The position numbers and the translations under genes are program-made. Shown here piece after piece: positions 11,641 through 22,332 of a stretch of 64,000 bases of DNA. The stretch is from Armigeres subalbatus (taxonomy: Eukaryota; Arthropoda; Insecta; Diptera; Culicidae): the NCBI RefSeq assembly GCF_024139115.2, contig NW_026942886.1:21998-85997 (forward strand), read 5' to 3'. Positions within the stretch are counted from its first letter, which is position 1, and every line of letters begins with the position of its first letter. The notes beneath the pieces were generated by a model, which was not told the origin of the DNA, did no database searches, and worked only from the letters and a program-made list of their open reading frames with translations.

Positions 11641-11942
11641 GCACTGCCGTTCTACGCATAATTGTCCCATGTTACTTTTGATGAAAAACATCAAACTCGA
11701 ATTAATTTGTCCCACTGAAAAAATGAAGTTGTTGTTTGAGGATAATAGAGACTGAAAACCATTTAAATATGTAGGGATTCATATTATGTCACGGCAAAGT
11801 GTTGCCTACGCTCATTACATCCCAAAAATATTTGTTAAATTTTAAGATCCAATCGATTTTGAAACTAGTGGGACAAATTGACTCGAGTTTGGACTTTTTC
11901 ATCAAAGGTAACATGGGACAATTATGCGTAGAACGGCAGTGC
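11641..11942. mobile_element. MITE with ~75-bp terminal inverted repeats
   Basis: The 302-bp element starts GCACTGCCGTTCTACGCATA and ends with its inverse. The arms stay similar for about 75 bp (ATTGTCCCATGTTAC and CATCAAACTCGA also recur inverted). The 48199-48276 element begins with the related CACTGCCGTGAATCGCATA, so both belong to one superfamily of fold-backs. No transposase is present. Confidence 0.85.
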
Positions 11943-12046
11943 AGATGTAAAAACATTATTGAAACATTAACATATCGTGTACAGAATGCTTTCATGATCA
12001 CGTTCTTATAAGCTACTGGCAATTGTTTATATAAAAACATATATTA

Positions 12047-12188
12047 GAGGTATTCACTTAACGGCGTAGGTTCCTGCATATCTTTTTATAGAAATGTTTC
12101 GGCGATTTGAAATATGTTCCTTGTTATTGTGTATGACACTTTTCAATAATAAGATACGCAGCGGCTTACGTTGTTAAGTGAATACCCC
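12047..12188. mobile_element. Short MITE, ~25-bp TIRs
   Basis: The ends GAGGTATTCACTTAACGGCG and, inverted, GGGGTATTCACTTAACAACG bracket a 142-bp non-coding element. TA is present on both sides. Confidence 0.7.
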
Positions 12189-13213
12189 TATTGATTTCTT
12201 GGCTAGTGAGAAATCGCAATACGCTGTTATTAGCCGAGAGAGAGAGCATAAAATCTGTGTGGCATATAATAGCTCAACTGTGAATAGGCCTTTAATAGAG
12301 TATACACGTTACATCCAAGGGTCTCATACGCCTGTCACCGGCGAACAAAGCTCGTGTACTCTGCATCGAAGCTTAGAACCAGTGTTGGGGCGCAATCGTT
12401 AATGCGAACATTTTTATATTCAGTTAGTTGCTGCAAATAAATTCTTCTTCGAGTCCCTATAATCAAGCAGGTATCTCAAGCATACCACGTCGTTATATTG
12501 CTGCATGTTGCTGCATTATGCACAAAAGTGTGCATAAAAATTGTCTCGCCATAACAAAAAGGTGGTAAAGAATTAACACTGTTGTTTACATTTTAGAACT
12601 AAATTCAGATGTCGCACATGCCGGAGTAGGGATTCAGTGCTCCGCCTTCTCCCCCTGGTTACATCAGGTTACAGCGTTATGTGTATATATTATAGTGTTA
12701 TCCCCGTTCGCCGTTAGCTGGATTGTAAGGCGCCGTTGAACGGGTCCCTTAACGCAACACACATTCATCAGAGGCATTCAGGCAACCGGCACTTTTTCCC
12801 GCATCGCTCACCGATGCAAGTTGTGTCTGCTCGCGAGTGATCAGAACCTTCCGCCACGTAAACCAGACTACACAAAATCAGTTTTATGAACATTGTTATG
12901 ACGTACTGACGTAAAATAAAATTGTTGCAAAACGACCAGCAATGGGGGGGTTATGTTAATAAAAAAAATAACAACAAGGAAACGGAAAAAAAGTCCAAAT
13001 TGGAATAAATGCATGAAAAATTTGGAATTTAATGGAAAAAAAATGTTTAGAGAAAGCAAAGAATATGAATATTTGTAACATATTTATCCAGTAATGAACT
13101 TAGCACAAACTTTATACAATTAAAGAAAATACTAGAACTTATTTCCGTACACATTTTAGTTTGCCTCGGGCTGAAAGTCCCGATAATGAAGACAAAACAA
13201 AAATTAGTTTTTT
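12189..13213. other. No gene or element recognised
   Basis: About 1 kb of mixed-composition DNA with short open frames that show no domain, splice pattern or codon bias. A moderately GC-rich patch lies at 12600-12850. Confidence 0.4.
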
Positions 13214-13683
13214 GCCTTTATCGTATACTAAGTATACGTAAAGGCTATACGATCACTCCAAAACCAAACTTTTGATAGAAGGCTCGGAGACCCATAGTGT
13301 TATATACCAATCGACTCAGCTCGACGAATTGAGGTGATGTCTGTTTGTGTGTATGTATGTTTTTTTTTTCTTCCTAAACAATGGAGGGGGAATCTGCTCA
13401 ACAGACATCCTGGGTTGACCAGGAAGTGCTGGGTTAGGGGCCACCTCCAATGAGGGAGGCAGGGCTGCATACCCGACCCGCTAAACCTTTTCCATTGCCG
13501 CCAAGCCCATCGTCCCTTCGGTACAACCAGAAAGTAATGCTTCAAAGGGGGGCCAGTGCATGACGCACCCTCGAGGTTAGCTGCGTGTCCTTGCAGCATC
13601 GAACATCGTGACTCGCTTTTTTAGAAGAACACCATGGTATCGTGCCAGCGCATTGCCGGCTTTCCAGGTGGCCTTACCACGCC

Positions 13684-14309
13684 CTATGTCCTCGGAAGGT
13701 GGGCAGGGTCGACTTCGCGCCTGCTTCCCTCTGCACGACTGGTATCAAGAATGATGATGCCGCGTGCACCCCAAATTGACCTTTCTGCGATAGGGCCTAT
13801 TCGCCAGCACACAAAGGGACTTGCCGACGCGGTGCCTACGCCTGCCCCAGCCTTGACGAGGACCCCTTTCCGTCCTCGGGCTCGGAACCCGCCCGGTTGG
13901 CCGACGCCGCGAAAGCGACGGAACCATGTTGTTCTTCGCGCGGCCACTTGTGCGACAAAGGATCGAGTTCGACCACAGGGCATGACCATCGTTATGACCC
14001 ATGAAGTCGACTCCGATCCCTTGGACCACCTCTTATTTGCGCCTGAACTAGCCATCCTTGAGTCCACGCGCCACCTTCTGTGTAGCTCCGAGACGATTTG
14101 GGCGATAGCCGATAAAACGGCGTTCCAGCCAACTTCGTCTTTACACATCCTCCGAACTAGGTTGTCCGGGGTAGTGTCCAGACCACATGTGGCAAGCATG
14201 TGGTCACGCATTGCGCGAAAACGTGAGCACACGAACAACACGTGTTCCGCCGTTTCCTCTAAACCTGCGCACACCAAACACTCGGGCGAAGCCGAGCAAG
14301 CCAGCTGCT
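13684..14309 (-). pseudogene. ORF2 C-terminal remnant of the Waldo-like element
   Basis: The open frame begins just after the ORF1 stop and carries 'CLVCAGLEETAEHVLFVC', a C-X2-C-X8-H-X4-C finger typical of the region after RNase H in R1/I-type ORF2 proteins. Everything upstream (endonuclease, RT) has been deleted, so this fragment cannot drive retrotransposition. The 3' UTR follows at 13370-13683. Confidence 0.7.
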
Positions 14310-15971
14310 TTACCTGCACTTTGATTTTGCAGCACGCTTAAACGCCGGGCACATCGAGCCCCCATGGGGTGCTTGCTGTTCACAGCTTTGCTGGAACAAA
14401 TCAAACAATTGGGAGGGTTCGTGCAGCATTGTGCCTTATGTCCCTCCAATCCGCAGCGTCGGCAGAGATTGCTTCTGTCAGGGCCTTTGCAGTCCCATTG
14501 CTTGTGCCCCGGTTCCAGGCACTTGAAGCAAACTTCGGGTTGCTCGTATATGCGCACAGGGCATACCGACCATCCCACCTTGACGCTCCCTAACTTGACT
14601 ACCTTGGAGGCGTCCGCTGCAGATAGCCGAACCAATGCTACCTGCGTCCCTGCCGGACCTTTCCGTAGCCGAACGGCTGCGGTGGGCGTCTCCACTTCAC
14701 ACTGTCGCCGCAGTGCCGTGACGAGCTCTTCGACTTCAGTGATCTCGTCCAGGTCTTTAACCCTTAGATTCACCTCCGTCGTGAGTGCCCTCACCTTGAC
14801 CGTCTCGCCTAGGACCTCCTCCGCCAACTTCTTGTAGGCGGCGCTCTTTTGCGAGACGCCCCGCTTCAGCTCGAGTATCATCTCGCCCATCCAGGTACGT
14901 CTTATTCGACGTACGTCGGCGCCGAGTTCACCGAGCTTGACGTCGCTCCTCATCGCCTTCAAAACATCCGAGTACTTACCCTCGTCCGCCGTGATGACTA
15001 GGGCATCGCCCCTGGAGCGATTGGCGCCTACCCTAGACTTCTTGCTACCCTCATTCGCCTGGGCCTTCTTTTCGGCCCTTGACGTCTTCGGTTTCCTCTT
15101 GTTCTTGACCAGGGTCCAGGAGGCGTCATCCCCCTCTATTTCCCTGGTCTGGTGCGGCTGAGAACTTTCAGCCTGCCGTAACCCCTTTACCACCGTCTTG
15201 CCTGAGTGGACGGACCTTTCCAGGTCCTTCCTCCCCCGGTTTTGGAGGTACCTGACCGGGGTTCAGCTTCCCAGCCCCACTACCCTTGTTCGGGGTAGTA
15301 ACCCTCCGCGTTTTGGAGCGGCCCCCAGGGAGCTCATCTCCTGGAGACTGTCTCCCCCGTTTTTGTGTCTGCTCCGTTGGAGCAGTCACCCTCGACGTAC
15401 CCGCAAATACTTGAGCCTCAGTCTGGGTAGACTTTGGCACCACCGTCTTAGCTGGCACGCCTTCGGTCGATTCGACCTTGCCCGAGTCCGCGAATCCTTG
15501 GGCCTCAGTCTGGGTAGACCTCGACTCTACCGATTTCACGGGTTTACAGGCTCTCTCCAGCTTGGCGTCCAGCATCGACTTTCGAAGTTTCTGCAAGCTC
15601 CTCTTGAGGTCCTTGCTGATATTATGCTTCGATGACGCAAAGTCGATGATGGCGTCCAGCTGTTCCGTCGCCACCTCGAAGGCCGAAAGCCCATCGCGTT
15701 TGCGGTTCATCGCCTTCACAAGCCATGGGCCGTCAATAACCCCTTCCGGCGTTTTTATAGCCGAGAGGAAGGTTGAGTGACCCACGCTGGCGCTGCGCAC
15801 TGAGCTGCCGACTATTGCCTCTGGCCTCCTAGGCGGAGATCTGAACAACCCACCTCTTGCGAAGGGGTTGTCGCCTACACTACTACCACTAATTGAAGAA
15901 TTGACTTGGTTTTCCATTTTGGTCCCACGAGTTGCTCGGGAAAAGAGGTCCACCACGCCAGAGCCCAGCAT
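14310..15971 (-). pseudogene. ORF1 (gag-like, CCHC) of the Waldo-like element, frameshifted
   Basis: A nucleic-acid-binding ORF1 protein of a non-LTR retrotransposon, about 550 codons. The N-terminal half (15168-15971) is serine/proline/lysine-rich with a repeated 'STQTEAQ' motif. The C-terminal half (from 15193 down) has two canonical C-X2-C-X4-H-X4-C knuckles ('CFKCLEPGHKQWDC', 'CRRCGLEGHKAQCC') and a third, looser one ('CLIC...HPMGARC'). The halves are in different frames: a single-base shift lies near 15178 in a G-run, and a two-base insertion near 14363 displaces the last dozen codons before the TAA at 14312-14310. A start at either of two methionines (15971 or 15917) is possible. Such proteins package element RNA. 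Confidence 0.75.
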
Positions 15972-16476
15972 AACGCGGTAAGGGACAATTACTGTGGAGG
16001 GTGCCCAGGTACCCCACAGGCTCCGTTAAAGGCCTAGCTTATTATTTCACCCCCTGGCCATGCATCCCCTCGGCACGGGTCGCTTGACGCCTTGGGATTA
16101 GGGGTTAGGGACGATGGTCCCGGTCTAACTCGCAGTGGCCATGGGGAGGGGTCGTCAAGCCCTTGGACAAAGTCCCTGCTGCCCCCTGTGTGTATGTATG
16201 TATGTGTGTGTGTGTATGTGTGTATGTGTACAAAATTTTGTAGACACACTTTTTGGAACTTAGCATTGGCCAAATCACTCGCAACAAGTTCCATTCGACT
16301 GAGAATCCTATCCCATTGTTTGCTATTGGAAATTGGCCAAATTGGACTATGGGATCAAAATTTATGGCCAAAATACTATTTTCTACGCGCAAAACACGCT
16401 AAAAAGCACTCACTCATATTTTTTAGTTTTTTTTGCACGAGAAAGGCACCAACACCGCTAGGTGGATTAATCAGGG

Positions 16477-17149
16477 TTTTGGGAAAGTTTTTGCTGATGG
16501 ACTCTAAACTGTTGAATCCATAACACCAACATTTTTAAAGTACGACTAGAATAATAAGCTTTTGTTAAGGTTAAGTATGAAGCTCAAATTGGTTGTACTG
16601 GGGCAATGGTCAGGTGTACTTTTGAAATCAGAGATGTGTTGTCTGAACATGGATGTTTTATGAAGGTTCGGAATTGCAGGCTTCCCGGACTATACGGAAT
16701 AGATAGGTGAAGTTTGAAGTAGAATCGGTGAAGCACGTCATATCAGCTCACGTTCCTAAAATTATTGAAATGCCATGCTACTTGTTAGCGGCAAGTGTCT
16801 GGTTGCAGATTTTGGTTCATCTTACTCCAAGGTACGATACACTGAAAACAAGCTTGCTTTTTGAGAGTTACAGCTCCACTTGTTTTATGAAAAATAAAAC
16901 ATTCTTCCAAACAAGTTCTAAAATAAATCTCTATTACTTAGCTAATCAAAGTTACACAATTCATAGGCTATACGGCACTAGGATTGGTTTCTTTCTCAAC
17001 ACCCATGTACATGTGGCATTCATTAAGTGGGATCCAATTCTCACACACTCACTCTTGTGTTCTGAACCCAAGGGTACTTACTTTTAGGGTACATGGGGCC
17101 TCCTCTATGGATCTCTATCCTTGGCTTGAGCCCAAGTCTGATTCCCATC
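16477..17149. other. No feature recognised
   Basis: AT-rich DNA with one 126-codon open frame (16707-17087) that has no domain or compositional sign of coding. It may be decayed repeat. Confidence 0.35.
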
Positions 17150-18110
17150 GACTTTGTTTATTTCTTTGTTAGGGCTTTGCCGCCAGGCCTCTGCTGCGAT
17201 GTCCTGTCGGATTCCAGCGCTTGCTTGCAGATTTCGTTTGATTTGCCGTTGACATTGGATCGTCGATGGGGCTCAGTATTCGGGATCCACCAGGCCAGGC
17301 CCGAACTGTAAACTATAGACATCGGGTGATGAATACTTGCAAATCTATGTGATCGCTGCTATTTTTTTTCCGTGTTGGGTATCATTATCACTGCGACCAG
17401 TTTTTTGATCTATTGTGATGTATTCCCCTTTTTAATATGGCTATATCACGATGCCAAGCCACTATTCAGAATGACCGTCATATGTGACTGATAGCCTTTT
17501 CCCAATCTGGTAGTACATTTCTAATAAACTGCACCACCAGATTGGGTGTTGTTCTCCAAACTTCATAGGGTTGTAATAGCCCTTTGTTGAAGAACTTTGT
17601 TCTTTTGTTGATAATTGCCGGACAATGGCATCTCTGCTGATACACACCAAGTCTCACTGGTGTATAACAGAACAGATTTCACGTTAGAGTTGAATATTGG
17701 AGGTTTGGTGCATTTCTTGGACAGATTGGATCTACATGTTCCATGATCGTCCGAGGCGGAATCCTGCCTGCTGCCGTCGGAGAATTGTCAACCTTTCCCT
17801 ATATCTGAATTAAGAGAGGTTGTCAAAACTTGAAGAAGTTGTTGTAAGTTGTCGAGCCAACGTTTCAGCTGATCAGCTGGATCGATGAGTGACTGACATG
17901 TCGCGTCTTTATCTATCATCCACGGATTTGTCCTTGCTCCATTCAGGCGTCGTGAAATATCGAAGAGGAAATGAATATCGCCGGTTGTTGCGGGTTTCCT
18001 ACCATCGTCGGCCGGGGAGTCCTCCTGAGCCCGCTTCTCATGTCTGCAGGCAGCAGCATTTGACTTACTTCCCAGACCCGCTTTTAGTTGGCAGGACTAG
18101 TATTTAGCTT
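17150..18110 (-). pseudogene. RTE-like retrotransposon relic (reverse strand)
   Basis: Fragments in shifting frames on the minus strand match the order of an RTE/BovB-type polyprotein: 'DQLKRWLDNLQQLL' near 17900-17850 (the RW..HF..LL linker before RT), 'FNSNVKSVLLYTSETW' near 17690-17640 (post-RT region) and 'NEICKQALEWNPTGHRSRGRP' near 17245-17180 (C-terminus). The catalytic RT core is missing and stops and frameshifts are frequent, so it is long dead. Identification rests on recalled family motifs. Confidence 0.6.
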
Positions 18111-18229
18111 CTTTGGAAATGAAACGGAGACCTTCTTGATTCCGTAATCAACGCAGCGCTGACATCGTTTTTGACTAGCTTCTTCTAATTGGCGACAAGG
18201 CATTGCTCGGATTCAGCGGTATCAGAAGA

Positions 18230-19450
18230 GCGGTGTCGAGCTTGGGCGACGAATCAAAATAGACCGTCCAGAAGATCCAGCTATGAAGAAATCGTTCGTT
18301 GAAGATCTTAGAACTCGGGTAGTGGATGTTCTGCAAGGTGGCAGCGTGGAAGATAAGTGGTCAGTGAAGAATGCTTTTATCGAAATCGGCAAGAAAAACT
18401 TGGGTGAGCTGCTCACTCAGCGAAAAGAATGGATTACAGATGTAACCCGACGGAAGATTGAGGAGCGTAGAGAAGCAAACGGTGAGGACAGTGAAGAATC
18501 AGAGAAGTAAAGTAGAGTCCGTCAACGGTATGTATTCCTGTAAGTGGGAGTCGAGCGCTGCTGCAGACAGCACAGGCGGGCATGGGGGGACTTCCTGACC
18601 GATGAAGAAAAGATGGATGCAGCCACTGGAGGTTATTACCTCAATTGCTCTTCGACTTGGACAGCTGGTTCGAGAGCTTCGAACAGCGTCTTCAAGTCTC
18701 AACCAGTGTTCTTCAAAACCCGCCCATCCGAGGCATACAATTTGAAGTATTGGCTAATGATCACGAAACGCTATATCAAAGCCTGTCCACGTTAAATTCT
18801 GGACATTTAGGTACTGTCCAGTTGATTTGTGGCCATTTGGGCGTGTTCAAAACATCTGAAAGCAGCACATAAAGCAGACAAATTCAGCAGATTCAGCAGG
18901 TTTGGGAAAATTTTCAAAAATTGCCTGATGAGATGGGTGTCTAATATTTTACGTGGACAAGCTTTAGTGCTCATTTATGCTGAGTGGGCTCAAAGGGCTG
19001 ATCGTTTGTTTTTTTTGCGGCGTCTTACCATCAAAGTTAGCAGGGCCATGTGGTTGACAGGAGCAGCCCCCCCCCCAAGCTGTACGGTAGCCGGGCGATC
19101 GGAGGATTTAAATATCTTGACAGTCTGATATCAGCAGATAGCGAAATTGGGATCGACATGAAACCACGAGCTGGGGATACCTTTGCGAGTTATCGAAATA
19201 TTTGGAAACCCAACCGGATTGATCCACGCACCAAAGTTTGAATGTACCACTCAATCTTGAAACGTGTGGAGTATATAGGCAAAGATAACGCAGATGATGT
19301 TTAAAATTTACAATTCGGACGACTTTCAGTTGGATAGTGTGTGCCGAGCAACATAAAAGCCATCAAATACCGATAACAATATGTAGATGTTCGAGAACAT
19401 TGGTGGAAATGGGTAGGCCACATAATGCAAGGGAGCTTAGACGGAATCTG
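18230..19450 (+). pseudogene. RTE-like retrotransposon relic (forward strand)
   Basis: 18283-18510 is an open frame resembling the endonuclease-RT linker of RTE elements ('QRKEWITDVTRRKIEERREA'). Further on, 'FKYLDSLISADSEIGIDM' near 19110-19160 and 'HWWKWVGHIMQG' near 19400-19430 match the post-RT 'FKYLGS..' and 'W.W.GH..R' blocks. The core RT palm is not recognisable. With the relic at 17150-18110 it forms a head-to-head pair of decayed copies of one general type. Confidence 0.55.
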
Positions 19451-19978
19451 TAAGCAAGAGTCCCCTTAATATGCGTGACCTGATAGGATATAGAATATTT
19501 ATGCCGATGCTGTTATTTTCATCTGAAATACTCTTGGTGACAAATGTATGGTCTATAAATGACCTATATCTATGGTCTATATCTTACCAAGATAAAAACA
19601 GTGATGCGCATGTTCAAAATAAAAAAAATAAAAAAAATGGCAGACATTTTTTTTGCCCCCTCAATATTTTTGGAAAGTTGAAGGCCCCCCCCTTCAACAT
19701 AAAATAACATGCCATAAAATAAATTTAATATTTGTATCGACTTAATGTGTGAAAAAAGTTATTAGCCAATAAGGCAAAGACAAAGGTGCTGTTTGAACGA
19801 GATGGCGCCACAACATTTGAAGTAAAATTAATTTCCTTGTATGGAGAAATCATCCGTTCTCATCAACTACGAATCGCATCAATATGAAAGCTAGGTCAAA
19901 AAGCAACAAATAATTTTTAGATTTTTTGTACCCACGGCTTGTTTTAAAGTTCTAAACAATAAAAGAGATTTCATTGTA
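19451..19978. other. No feature recognised
   Basis: AT-rich DNA with short A-runs and no coding or repeat signal that I can support. Confidence 0.35.
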
Positions 19979-20168
19979 GGGGGAAAGACGGCTTTGGCAG
20001 GTTTTGTTCTATTATTGGCAGGGGGGTTTTTGTCGACCAAATTTTATGAAATTTGGCCACAATATTCTTTGATATGCAAAGAATGCTTAGGCCAAATTTG
20101 AGCACAATCAGTCATAAAAAACCCCCTGCCAATAATAGAACAAAACCTGCCAAAGCCGTCATTCCCCC
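19979..20168. mobile_element. Fold-back MITE with TA target duplication
   Basis: The 190-bp element has ~50-bp near-perfect inverted ends, starting GGGGGAAAGACGGCTTTGGC and including TTGTTCTATTATTGGCAGGG. TA lies immediately outside each end (19977-19978 and 20169-20170), as for Tc1/mariner-type MITEs. Confidence 0.88.
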
Positions 20169-20196
20169 TATCTCCATACTAAATTCTAGCTGTATA

Positions 20197-21017
20197 GGGT
20201 AAGACGGTATAATGCGCCCCACCTGGCCAAAACGCCCCCCTTTGATTTCTAGAAAACTATAACTAACTAAGGGTCAAATTCAGTTGGTACCTATAAATAT
20301 TTGTAAAACCATCATCCTATGTGAATATGGGAATATTTTTGTATTCCTTAATGAAAATATTTGCAAAATACAAAAAGTCACAGTTTTGATGTAACTTTTA
20401 ATGTTTGTTTGCTGAACATTCTGGAGCGACTCTGGCATACTGTCCGCAAAACTTGCACTGGAACACTCAGTTGGGCAACAAAATTACTTTTCTCAGTGGT
20501 TAATATGATATAAAATTGCTTCCATCTTCAAAAATGCAACGATTTTCGAAAACATGTTTCACTGGCCAAAACGCCCCAGTGTAGGCAGGACGATATGCCC
20601 TTACCAACTGGACACAAGCGCAGCGAGCCTGCAACAGATGCTTCCAAATTGTATGGACAATATTGAAATGTAATTCATACCTGCTTGGATGGACCTATGT
20701 TGGTTTTTTAATGTCAAGCGCATAAGGATTTGTAGCCTTTTTATTATGGGATTGATAAAATACTAATGAAGGGCTCTTAAATGATTTTGGTTGAGGTGGG
20801 GCGTATTGCCCAGGCATTTTTTAAATTTCATTTTTTCACGACTTTTCAAAAAAGCTTTATTACGTGTTATCTGTAATATTTTTATGTGACTACTCACGGG
20901 CAACGCATTTATGACTTCCTGCACTACCAAATAACACAAAGTTTGCATAAATTGCGTTGAAAAGTAAAAAGTTATCAAGGAGTTGCCTTAGGGGGGGCAT
21001 ATTATACCGTCTTACCC
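20197..21017. mobile_element. TIR element, 821 bp, TA target duplication
   Basis: The ends GGGTAAGACGGTATAATGCG and, inverted, GGGTAAGACGGTATAATATG are flanked by TA (20195-20196, 21018-21019). A subterminal 'GGCCAAAACGCCCC' motif occurs twice (about 20226 and 20562). No transposase frame is visible, so it is non-autonomous. It starts 27 bp after the preceding MITE. Confidence 0.85.
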
Positions 21018-21476
21018 TACTTTCAATTTTTTCAAGACTGTTCTCCCCCTCGTGTGTGTGGAAGAAACATTGAAAGCTTACGATATCGAACAGCAGATGT
21101 CACTAGTGTATATGCAATATTACATTGATACAAACACGCAGCAACACCACCTGTCGCCTGATAATGGAAATATTGCAATTATACCATCAGGTGTAGTGAC
21201 TGTTGTTAAAATGTTTTGAAAGGGCCTCAAGCAGAATTTTTGCTAGAATGCAACTGACGACCTCCTATTAGTTCCATGACATCAAAATGAAATTTCCCGT
21301 CACTGATCTAGAGCGAAAGGATTCTGAAACCTCAGATTGCTGGAGCGAAAGGTCTCCGATACAAACAAATTACCCTGAGGACTCTTCGCAATATACGATT
21401 GCTGAAACGAGATATCTACGACTTAATAAGCAAGAGGGAGAGGTCTCTGTGGAATAAATTCGGAGCAAGAGGTCTC
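21018..21476. other. No clear feature
   Basis: Contains a diffuse 'GAGCGAAAGGTCTC' word repeated near 21310, 21342 and 21465, which may be an eroded leading edge of the following tandem array. No gene is seen. Confidence 0.35.
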
Positions 21477-22310
21477 TGACGACCTGAACTCAAAAACGTA
21501 TTGGATGGCATTGGGTGTGTTGAAAATCTTCATAGACATCCAAAGACTGGTTGGAAAGAATTTTGATATATACATCATGAACTTTTTGAAGGCCGGTACT
21601 GTGTAGGCCTTACAAACTAAACTTTAGAATGTTTCTCGATTTTTAGAATTTTTATTATTTCTGGGCATTATGGCACACCGCTTCTACATGATTGTAGATC
21701 TGACGACCTGAACTCAAGAATATGTTGGATTGTCTGCTAAGAAGGATTTTGATGGATGCCGAAGACATTTTGGAGGCTGTTACTGCATAGGCCTCACAAC
21801 CTAGACTTCAGAACGTTTTGCGACTTCAAGAATGCCGCTAAGCGACAAGTAGATATCGTTGAATTCAACAGGATGACATGAGCTTGGTTTGAAACGCGGC
21901 ATATGGTTCTATATGATAGTAGATCTGATGACCTGTGTTGGAATACTGCAAGATTAGTATGAAATAGCTTCACAGAGATCTAAGGATTTTTTGGGAAGAG
22001 TTTTGATAGATGCTATACACATTTTAATTTTTTTTCTTCTTTATCAAAGAGGCTATCCCCACACATTTTAAAGGCCGTTACCGCATACGCCTTACGACCT
22101 ACACTATAGAACGATTTGCGAATTCTGGAATATCTAGAATATCACTTGTTGTGGACAAGTAAATTTTTCCACATAAATCATCTGATATCTTTGAACTGAG
22201 CAGTATTACTTGAGCTTGGTTTGAAACACGCATCACGCTTCTACATGATTGTAGATCTGACGACCTGAACTCAAGAACGTTTTGGATGACCTTGCATGCA
22301 TTGAAATGTA
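21477..22310. repeat. ~225-bp tandem repeat
   Basis: The anchor TAGATCTGACGACCTGAACT (with variants) recurs with GACGACCTG at 21477, 21702, 21927 and 22259, that is spacings of 225, 225 and 332. The last, longer unit carries an insertion around 22025-22065. Other shared words are 'GCTTGGTTTGAAAC' and 'GGCCTTACGACCTA'. It leads directly into the 10-bp array. Confidence 0.75.
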
Positions 22311-22332
22311 GGATAATAGATCTAACATATCT

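Larger units (their letters stand above)
13361..16186 (-). mobile_element. R1-clade (Waldo-like) non-LTR retrotransposon, internally deleted
   Basis: A minus-strand element flanked by identical 15-bp sequences TGTGTGTATGTATGT (13346-13360 and 16187-16201). The target is therefore an ACAY microsatellite on the element's strand. A short T-run at 13361-13369 is its poly(A) tail. It keeps a 5' leader (15972-16186), a gag-like ORF1 and the extreme C-terminus of ORF2, but endonuclease, reverse transcriptase and RNase H are missing. R1-clade Waldo elements are known to insert into ACAY repeats, which fits both the target and the three-knuckle ORF1. Its 5' leader word GGGCAGCAGGGACTTTGTCC is shared with the element at 39192. 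Confidence 0.75.
13214..16476 (-). mobile_element. Short dispersed repeat (CCTAGCGG...GAAAGGC family), split
   Basis: A minus-strand copy of a ~410-bp repeat that recurs in this window (intact at 61966-62375). Its 5' end at 16476 reads CCTGATTAATCCACCTAGCG, and its 3' end is the hairpin at 13214-13245. It also has the family's TG microsatellite and the word 'GTCGATTGGTATATAACACT' (on the minus strand, with variants). It is interrupted at the microsatellite by the retrotransposon at 13361-16186. It encodes nothing; an A-run follows the 3' end, as in the other copies. Confidence 0.75.
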
